Source: Ceratotherium simum simum (lineage: Eukaryota; Chordata; Mammalia; Perissodactyla; Rhinocerotidae). From it: a DNA stretch of 64,000 bases. Below the pieces are notes generated by a model, which searched no databases, had not been told where the DNA came from, and saw only the letters and a program-made list of their open reading frames with translations. Of the stretch, positions 14,001 to 24,800 are shown piece by piece. The stretch is from contig NW_004454261.1 in the NCBI RefSeq assembly GCF_000283155.1, positions 249,858 to 313,857 of the forward strand, read 5' to 3'. The position numbers were made by a program, and so were the translations under genes. Each line of letters opens with the position of its first letter. Positions within the stretch are counted from its first letter, which is position 1.

Positions 14001-17000
14001 TGTGTGGCAGCAATGCTCTCCTGACCAGAGTACCCCATCTTCTTTCTCACAGAGCCTGGAGCCCAGCATCATTAAGGCAGGAGACTTCATTGAAGCCCAC
14101 TACAACAACTTGCAGAGACCATATACTGTGGCCATTGCTGGCTACGCCCTGGCCCAGTTAGGCAAGCTGGAAGGCCCTCTCCTCAACAAATTTCTGAGCA
14201 CAGCCAAAGGTGAGGGGCAGCCTGGTGGGGTAAAGAGGAATGCACAGCTGGGGTTTGAGGGTGGCGATCTTGAGGTGGGATATGTGGTTCCAAGCTGAGC
14301 TGGGATGGATAGTGCTAAGCCAAGCTGGGATGGGTGGCTGTAGGGTGTGAAAAGTCCTCGTTGTAAGTCAAACAAGAAGATCTATTACATCATTCATTCA
14401 GCAAGTGTGTGTTGAGCACTTGCTGTGACACATGAGCCTGGACATGGGTTCTAACATCAGACAGACCCAAGTTCAAATCCCACTCTTCCACATTCTCACT
14501 TTGTGACCTTGCACAAATCACTCAACCTCTCTGGACCTCATCTTAAACTGATATTTACATCATAGGGTGGTTGTAAAGATTAAACAAGTAATGCAAGTAG
14601 GAGGCTCTAGCACACAGAAAAAGGTCTATCACTGATGTTATTATTGCCTTTAGTATTGTTAATAACATTATCATTATCTTAAGGGTAGTAGGATTAGATA
14701 AGATAATGCCATAGTGAATTTAACACAGTGCCTGTGACATACTGAACACTTAAACATTGGTTCCAGTGTTGATACTGTATCAGGTTTATGTTCATGTTGT
14801 AACATATCTGAATGTATACTGAAGAGGTTTAACGCAACAGAAGTTTGTCTCTTGCTGTGTAACAGCACAGTATGGGTGTTCCAAGTTGGTAGACCGCTCT
14901 CCTCCGTACAGTCATGCAGGTATCCAGGCTTCTATCTTTTCATGGCTCTGCCACCCTGGGGCCTCAGAATCCCTTTCATCCAGGCAGAAGGGGAAAGAGT
15001 CAGAAGGACTATGCAAGAGAGGTGGACCAGGCATGGATGTGGCTCCATCACTGCCCTGCACATTCCATTGACCAGAGCTCAGTCATGCAGCCATACATCC
15101 CTGCAAAGGCTTCTGGGAGATGTAGTCCAACTGTGTGCCCAGGAAGAGGAGGAAATGATTCTTAGTGACAGTCTCTACCATAGGTACTTTCCTAGGCACT
15201 TGGGGCATCATGGTGAATACAGCACACATCTGCCACCATGGACTCACACTCCGGTTAAGGAAAGAAGTGAGTTAATAGATTGCTATAGAGCATCATAGTG
15301 CTGGGATGGGAGAAGCAAAGGATGCTTTGAGAAACAGAAGGAAGGGCCTCACTCAGTCTTGGGGTGCCTTTGAAGTTGAATTGTGCAAGTTGAGTAATAA
15401 TTAACCAGGAGTAGATGGAGAAAAACCAGTCCTGGTGGTCTACTGGTTAAAATTTGTCACTCTCACCGCCACTGCCCAGGTTTGTTCCTGAGCAGGAAAA
15501 GATACCACCCATCTGTTGGTTGTCATACTTGGCAGCTGCATGTTGGTGTGATGCTGAAAGCTATATGCCCGGTATTTCAAATACCAGCAAGGTCACCCAT
15601 GGTGGACAGTTTTCAGCAGAGCTTCCAGACTAAGACTAGGAAGAAGGATCTGACCACCCAATTCTGAAAAATTGGCCGTGAAACCCCTAAGAATAGCAGC
15701 AGAGCATTGTCTGATATAGCACCAGAAGATGAGAGGATGGTGCAGAAAACCAGGCAGGATTCCTCTCTGCTGTCCACAGGGTCACTAGGAGTCGGAATCG
15801 ACTCGATAGCACTAACGACAAAAATGGAGAAAAGGTGCTCCAAGTAGAGAGAACAGAATATGCAATGGCCCAAAGGTAAGAATGAGCGTGGAAAGTTTAG
15901 GGAATCTCCCATAGACCAGTGGGGCTGAAGTTCAGCATTCAAATGGAGGAGGGAAGAGAATGAAGCAGGAGCCAGCAGATTGAAGGCCTTGAATGTCAGC
16001 CAGGACACCTGAACACCAAGAAGTCTAGCATGACTGTTTCTCTGAGCATCTCCAGGACAGCGCAGTGAGCATGGGGATGGGGGTCTTCTCTGCAGACAAG
16101 AACCGCTGGGAGGAGCCTGGCCAGAAGCTCTACAATGTGGAGGCCACATCCTATGCCCTCTTGGCCCTGCTGAAGCTCAAAGACTTTGACTTTGTGCCTC
16201 CCGTCGTGCGCTGGCTCAACGAGCAGAGATACTACGGAGCCTCCTATGGCTCCACCCAGGCAAGTGACCCCACATCCTCCAGACACCTGCATACCTACCT
16301 CCTCTAGCCTCCGACTGGCCTGCTGGAGAAGACGCTGAGACCTAGAGAGGCAGTTCCATCCCATGAGCCAGGGTGATGGGAATGGAGTTGAGAAATCAGT
16401 TTTTTTTAGTTGTGCATCCCTCTATGGATTCTGGAATACATTCTGGATGTCCCAAGCTGGGTTCTGAGCCTCTCTTTCCCTCCAGGTGTCTAGATAATGT
16501 TCTCAGAGCCCAGGTTCAGGTGTGAGCCTCTGTCTCTCCTTGGAGGGTTCTAGACCAGGTTCTCAGTTCCACCAGGCTCCTCATCTTATCCTGTCTCACT
16601 GGTGGAATCTAGACTAGGTTCTCAGTTATTCAGGGCATTCTCTGAGCCTCTGTCTCACCTTGGTGGGTCCTAGACCCAGTTCTCATTTCCACCAGGCTCC
16701 CCATATTATGCTGTCTCACTGGAGGGTTCTAGACTAGGTTCTCAGTTATTCAGGGTATTCCCCAAGCCTCTGTCTCACCTTGGTAGCTTCTAGACTAGGT
16801 TCTCATTTCCACAAGGCTTCCTATCTTATCCTGTCTCACTGGTGGGACCTAGACTAGGTTCTCGGTTATTCAGGGCATTTTCCGAGCCTCTCTGTCCTCC
16901 TGGTGGGTTCTAGATGAGGTTCTCAGTTCCATCAGGCTCCCAGTGTTGCTTTGTATTACTGTGGGCTCAGACTTGTTTCTCAGTTATTCTGGGGCATTAA

Positions 17001-20000
17001 ATCTTCTGTGTCTCCCTGGTGGGTTCCAGACCATGGTTTCAGGAACTTCAAGCTTCAGCAACCACAGGCTCTAGTTTGACCCCTTTCCTTGTGATAGGCT
17101 CTCAGTCACATTCTCGGTTCACTTTTGGATTCTAGATCATATGTTGAGAGTCCCCAGGCTCCAAATTTATTCGTTTTTCATGAGTGAGTTCTAGACACAT
17201 TCTCAGTGCCTCCAAACCCTTGTCTTAGTCTCTTTCCCCTGAGGGGTCTAGACCACATTCTTAGTGTTGCTAGACCTTCAGTCTTACACATATGCTTTCT
17301 GGTGGATTCTAGACATATTTTCAGTGTCCCCAAGCCCTGGTCTGATCCTCTCACTCAGAGAGTTCTAGAACATGTCTCCAGTATCCAACAGCCCCCGTCT
17401 TATCCTCACCCTCTCTGCTGAGTTCTAGGCCACAGTCTCAGTGCCGCAGCTCTGATCTGAGCCTCCCCATTCCCCAGTGGGGTCTAACCACTTCCTCAGC
17501 CTCCCAGCTCACTCTTGTTCTCATGGGCTCTAGGCCACCTTCATGGTGTTCCAAGCTTTGGCCCAATACCAGAGGGATGTCCCTGACCACAAGGACCTGA
17601 ACCTGGATGTTTCCATCAACCTGCCCAGCCGCAGTGCCGTGGTCAAGCACCGCATCCACTGGGAATCCGCTAGCCTCCTGCGGTCAGAAGAGGTACAGCC
17701 GCCTGTCCAAACCTTCCTTGCTGTAACCCTCCACACCAGCCAGGGTTCACTAGGAGGTGGGAGAGAGGGCAGATGACCATCACAGCCAGGGGAAGACTTG
17801 GTTCCCATCACCCTCTCTTCTCTCTCCCTACTCCCTGCAGACCAAGGAAAATGAGAAATTCACATTAACAGCTAAAGGGAAAGGACAAGGCACCTTGTCG
17901 GTAAGAAAGAGGAACCCACACCTGCTTGGCCCCAGAGGGGCTTTCTCCTTCCCAAGTCAAGTGGACTGACACGTCGTCTTCCCTCCTGTCTTGCCAGGTA
18001 GTGACAGTGTACTATGCAAAGGTCAAAGGCAAGGTCACCTGCAAGAAGTTCGACCTCAGGGTTAAGATCCGACCAGCCCCTAAAACAGGTAAAAGGAATA
18101 AAGACCTTGTCTGTCACCTTTCTCCCACCCCCATTCTAATGTCTGCCCCACTCCTGAATCAGGTCCCGGGGATCCCCCTCATCCTTCTGTCTTCTGTATT
18201 TCTAGTCAAGAGGCCGCAGGATGCCAAGAGCACCATGGTCCTTGACATCTGTGCCAGGTAAGAGATGGGTCACTGGGGTTCATTTTGGCCATCCCTCTGT
18301 CTCTAGCAAGACCTCTTACTAATAATACCCATGGTAACTAATACTTTCCGGGATTGTGTTGTGCATCTGGTACTGTCCTAAGTACCTGCCAGGAGGTAGA
18401 TAGCATGGGCAGTCCTCACTTTGCATGGCATTGTGAGACTAGCAATGACCACGTAAGCTGAGACTGTGCAAAGCAATCAATAATCAATGGGGGAGATTAC
18501 CATTGTTCTATGACCTTTACAATTTTTTATCACGCATCAAAAACTCTCATACTGACAGTTATAAAGGTATAGAGAAATAAGAAGCATAGTAAGACGAGAA
18601 TTTGTTGAGCACACTGTAATTTCAAACGTTAGACCATTGAGATTAAATCTAGTTTTATTTTTTTCCTTTGTAAGACACTTAGCCAAAGCACTGAGGTTTG
18701 GACAATGCCTTTTTTCTTCTCTTTGTATAACTTATGATATGGAGCAACCATCTTTTCTACGCCATAGTGAATTGTCAGCTTCCCTTCTAAGTTTGGGTCA
18801 ACGTCCAACGTTTTATCCTTTGAGCTTTCAGTGTCATGATATATCTCTGAGAGTTCCTTTACTGTGAAGGTTCTCACTGGCTTCCCTTCCCCTGGGACAT
18901 CTTCGTCTTTTTGTCACAATCACTTTCCTCATTTATGTCAAAGTGACAGAATATAATCTCACATAGTGACGTATATAAGATGTCCTTCACTAAGTTCCTC
19001 TGGACGCATATCTAGTCTCTCGAATGGCAGCAGGGTCAACATTCCCTCCATCTGATATTTCTTCTGTAACTCCATTTACGTTCTATTCGGATTTTACTTC
19101 AAGTATTATCGCTCTTCATTTCTTCTGCGAGCTGTACTCCCATCTCTGTTGGCCAATTCCCTCTTCAATTATCCAATTTTGTAAAGTGTCACGTGGGTTT
19201 ATCACTGGGAGATAAGGAAACAACACAACTACTCACTTTGCTGTCTATTTGTGAACTGAATAATGGATGCTCAGTGACCCGTCACCTACAGATTTGAAAT
19301 GAAGTAATGTGATTGGTCATTGATTGTGATGTACATCTGTTATTATGTAGTGATTGGTGGACTGAGAACTAGCAACAAGATTGGTACTTTCTGCAATTAC
19401 ACATGATTAATATCTGCATATTAATTTGTATATATTATTACTATATGTATATATTAATATTAATATACAAATTTCAGTGGTACTGAAATTTGAACCGTGT
19501 TGCTGGGGGACTGGTGTTATTGAACTAGATGATGAACTAGATGATGGACTTAAAAAGCAAAATTGCCTGTTATTTTATCTCAAAATAAGTTTATTCAGGA
19601 AAAGCCAAAATAATTGCAATTTGGGATATGCATGCTATGGCAAACCATAGGCAAATCTAACAAACAAAGAAGGGGAGCTGTGTTTATAGAGAGGGGGAGT
19701 AGGGAGGGGCTGTTCTAGATGAAAGTCCATTGCAAGAAAGTAACAGTTCAGGGCAGCAATGGCTTCTCATTGGCTAAGCTGCGGCTTTTCTCATTGGATG
19801 GGCTATTACCAGGTGGGGAGAGAAATCTTCCTTCAGTAGTAAAGTAATTTTACTTCCTGTCGAAGAGTCAAGAGGGTGTCTCTTCCTGTTTGGTGTAATT
19901 GACAATATGTGTTAGGATGTGAGAGTTCCCCTACAGGCCTCCTGAATTAATTAAGATTTCTTTAATTAATTTCCACACAAAGGAATTATGCAAAATGAGA

Positions 20001-21862
20001 CCTGACTATATTCTTGTCCTCATTTTCTAGAAGATCTGAGGCATGGAGAAGTCAAGTAACTCATCAAATGTTACACAGAGCTGGAATTTGAACCCATACA
20101 ATTGGGTTCCAGGGCCTGAGCAATTAGTCACCTTAACCGTTATGCTACCTTTCCTTTACTCTCCTTGGGGGAGTGTTTCCTAAGTCTAACATCCCTCTAT
20201 GATTCTAAGTGGAAACCAGAAGCTTCAGCCCCCATCAGACCTCCTTGTCCAGGCACTAACCCCTGGGGCTGAGCCCACTCTGGGACTCAACCCCTCTCTC
20301 CCTGCCCCGTCTAGGTACCTGGGAAACGAGGATGCCACTATGTCGATCCTGGATATATCCATGATGACTGGCTTCGCTCCTGACACTTGTGACCTCAAAC
20401 TGGTATGAAGGTCTTGGGCTCGGGAGCTGGGATCAGTGGAAAGGAGCCTGGGGTCTGGAAGAGGCTGGAGGGAGGGAGGGGGATCCAGGAGGGATTTTTC
20501 ACAAGCCCCATCCTTCCCTAGCTGAGCACTGGTGTGGACAGATATATCTCTAAGTATGAGTTGAACAAGGCCTTCTCCAACAGGAACACCCTCATCATCT
20601 ACCTGGACAAGGTAAGGCTTCCACTGGGATCTTGACCCCTACCTGGCTGGCCTTCCCTTCTCCATTGGCCTTTATCTGTGGGTCAGGCCAGCCCCAAGCT
20701 AGAGGACAGGATCAGTGCTGCTGGGTGGTAGAGGAAGGAGCATATAAAACAAGGTGGTCTACCTAGTCAACGAAGTGGTCAACCCAGGTCAACAAAATGG
20801 TCAACCCAGGTCAACGATGTGGTCAACCCAGGTCAAGGAGGTGGTCAACCCAGGTTAACACACCTTCTATGAGCTTCTCACCTTCTGACCACTGATGTTC
20901 TAACCTCATTTAGCACTTCCTTCATCCAACTTATTCTCATCACAGTCTTAACCAACCACTGAAAAAGAGCCACTTTCATTAAAAAAAAAAAAGGAGAGAG
21001 AAAGGAAAGAAAAAGCGCTTACTGGAGAACAGAAGCTCCTCTTGCTCCCCAGCCCTAGTTTTTCTCTCTTCTCTTATTTTCTTTCCATCTGGCTTTCTCT
21101 GGTGCTCTTCATCTCTGACATGATTTGGGCTTCCTCCTCTCTTCTGCTTATTTGTTCCCCTTCTCCTATCCTCATATCCCCCCTGCTAACTCCTAATACC
21201 CCTAGTGCCCGTATTAGTCAGCATAATAACACTAGCTACTATAATAAAAACCCTAAGAGTATGGGTGTCTCAACACAAGAGACTTGTATTTCTCACTCAA
21301 GTAAAGTCCAATTGGTATGAGAGGTAAGGAAGCGGACTTCTGCTCCCTGAAGTCACTCAGGGATCCGTGTACTTTCTACATCTTGTGGCTCTACAATCCC
21401 TAGGACCTTGGAGTCCTCTGCTGGATCCATTATTTCCACAAGAAAAGATAATTGTGCATGATAGGACTTTTTATTAATTTTTTTGTATTTTAATTTTTGT
21501 TCTTTTTAATTTTTATATAATTTCAACCTTACAGAGAAATTGCAGGGCAGTATAAAGAAGTTTCATATACCCTTTACCCAAATTCACTAATTGATAGCAT
21601 CTTCCTCCAAATATACATGTCTATCACATACACATACATATATGTTTCTTTCTTCTTTCTTTCCTTTCTTTCTTTCTCTCTTTCTTTCTTTCTTCCTTCC
21701 TTTCTCTTTATTTTTTTTCCAGCTTTATTGAGATATAACTGACATTTCACATTGTGTAAGTTTAAGGTGTACAACATAATGATTTGATATATGTCTATCT
21801 TGGGAAATGATCATGACAATAAGGTTAGTTAACACATCCATCATCTCGCATAGTTATAATGT

Positions 21863-21893
<31 letters not shown>

Positions 21894-24800
21894 GTGGGAA
21901 CTTTCAAGATCTACTCTCTTAGCAACTTTCAAATATACAATGCAGTATTGTTATCCACGGGATGATTTTATGGGCATAGATAGCAATCCATTGGCCAGAA
22001 CTCAATTGCCTGGCCACACCGAACTGAAAAGGAGGTTGAGCAGAGTAATCTAGCCATAAGCGTTGGAGAAAAAGAAAATGGATTTGTTGAACTGCTCGTT
22101 AATCTTTTGGCAAAGATTCCTGCCACCACCCTCCCCACCCATTTCCCTCCTTGATCCCTCAGTTTGTCGCCCACTGCTCCAACCCCCATATCTACCCTAT
22201 TTGGACTCCCTCCCATGTTGCTCCCACTGACCAACCTCCTCCTTCCCCCCAGATCTCCCACAGCCAGGAGGACTGTCTGTCCTTCAGAGTTCACCAGTAC
22301 TTTAATGTGGGGCTTATCCAGCCTGGGGTGGTCAAGGTGTACTCGTATTACAACCTGGGTGAGCAGCCAACATAGGGCCCGGGGTCCAGGGGTCCCAGAG
22401 ATTGGTGAGTTGGGGGCCTGGGGGTCCCAGGGATATCTGAGTTGGGGGTCTGTGGGTCCCAGGGTTGGGGACCTGGCATCTCCAGGTTTGAGGGACTGGA
22501 CTTGGGAATCTGAGCCCCACAGCTGTGGTCTCTGGGGTCCTAGCTCTCTGACCCCTCCCCACCACCTCTGCCCACAGATGAGAGTTGCACCCGGTTCTAC
22601 CACCCAGAGAAGGAGGACGGAATGCTGAGCAAACTCTGCCAAAAGGACATGTGCCGTTGTGCTGAGGGTGGGTGCACAGGAGCCAGGAAGGGGTGAACCA
22701 TGCCCACCAGATCCCCCACCTCCACTGGGGTGACCCAAGGGGCCCCGAAAGCCCACACCCAGTGGACACTAAGAGGGATGGCCCTGGGGCTGGCCACACC
22801 CATGGGTGGTGGGCCCTGGACAAGAAGTGGGACTTAGACTATGTTCCCCACTCACCCACTCTGCAGAGAGCTGCTTCATGCACCAGGAGGATGAGAAGGT
22901 CACCCTGGATGACCGGCTGGACAAGGCCTGTGAGCCAGGAGTGGACTATGGTGAGTGAAAGGTGCAGGACACATGCATGTGTGATGGTGTGTGAGCAACA
23001 GTGTCCATGGCTGTGCTTGTGTGTCAGACTGTGTGATGGCAGGTGTGGTCGTGGTTCTGTGTCTGACTGGCTGTGAGTGTCCATGGCTGTGTGTGGCTGT
23101 GCTTCAGGCTGTGGTTGTTGCAACTGGTGTGTGTGTATGAATGTGTTGTGAGGGGCCATGATCACATGGGGAACCATGGTTATGAAAGGACTGAGTATGT
23201 GCGAGTGTGTGAGAAGGTGGTTATGAGTGGATGTGGTTGTGTGCCTGGTTGTGTGTGTGACTGTGAGGTTGTAGTTGTGGTTATCCATGATTGTGTGAGA
23301 TGGTGGTTGCAGGTGACAGTGGATGTGAGTAGTTGTTATGTATATGACTATAGTCATGGGTAGCTGTAATTGTGTTCATGGCGATTGTGTTGGTGTGTGT
23401 GACTGTAAAGTTGCAGTTGTGCATAGCCATGGTTGTGTGAGATTGTTGATAGGAGTCACTGTAGTAATGCATATGGCTATAGTTGTTGGCAGCTGTACCT
23501 GTGTGCATGGTTGTGTGTGTGACTGTGAAACTGTAGTTGTGCATAGCCATGGTTGAGATGGTGGTTGTGGGTTACGGTGGATATGATTAGCTGTCATTGC
23601 ATATATGACTGTCATTGTGGGTGGCTGTAATTGCATGTGTGGTTGTTGTGTGACTTTGAGGTTAGAGTTATGTATAGCCATGATTGGGTGTGTGTGTGAT
23701 TTTCACACTGTAGATGTGTATTGCTATGGTTGTATGAGACAGTGGTTGTGGGTGACAGTGGATATGAGTAGCTGTGGTTGTGTATATGAGTGTACTTGTG
23801 AGTGGCTGTAGTTGTGTGCATGGTTGTGTGTGAGACTGTACTTGTGCGTAGTCATGGTCATATGAGACAGCAATTGTAGGTGACAGTGGATAGGATTAGC
23901 TGTCATTGTGTTTATGACTGCAGTTGTGGGTGGCTGTAATTCTGTTCATGGCTATGTGTGTGACTGTGAGGTTGTACGTGTACATAGCCACAGTTGTGTG
24001 AGATTGTGGGTAGGAGTAGCTGTAGTAATGCATATGACTGTAGTTATGGGTGGCTATGTGTGAGACTGTAGTTGTACACAGTCATCGTTATATGAGATGG
24101 TGATTGTGGGTGACAGTAGATAGGAGTAGCTTTTGTGTACATGACTGTAGTTGTGGGTGGCTATAATTGAGTGCATGGTTATGTGTGTGACTGAGACTAT
24201 AATTGTGCATAGCCATGGCTGTATGACACTGGCTGTTGATGACTGAATATGAGTAGCTCTTAGGTATATGGCTGTACATGTTGGTGGCTGTAATTATGTG
24301 CATGGCTGTGAGTGTGACTGTGTGTCAGATGGTTGCTGTGAGTGACTGTGATTGCATGTGACTGTCTGTGGCTGTGTAGGACATGGTGGTTGCAGGTGAC
24401 AGTGGATACGAGTAGCTGTCCTTGTGTACATGACTACTGTGGGCAGCTGTAATTGTGTGCACGGCTGTGAGTATGACTGTGTAAGAGGTGGTTGTATGAC
24501 TGTATATGGCTGTGTGTGTTACTGGGGGGACTGTAGCATGACTGGCTGTGATCCTGCATGTATCTACCTGGGGGGAACCATATGCCCAGGTATGCTTGCA
24601 GGTGAGGGTGCCCCAGGGGTCAGCCCTGCCCCAGACCCACACTGTCCTCCTTCCCCCCACAGTGTACAAGACCAAGCTTCTCAAGAAGGAGCTGTCGGAT
24701 GACTTTGATGATTACATAATGGTCATTGAGCAGATCATCAAATCAGGTCAGTCCTGTGCTCTGTCTTCTGTCTTTCTGCCTCCCCCCCCCCAATTTTCCT

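Noticed and set aside
21968..22756. 262-codon minus-strand open frame
   Set aside because: Antisense to exons 36-37 and G-rich intron; no recognisable domain, low-complexity translation.
22839..24684. His/Thr/Ser-rich open frames on the minus strand
   Set aside because: Artefact of the TG-rich minisatellite in intron 38 of copy A.
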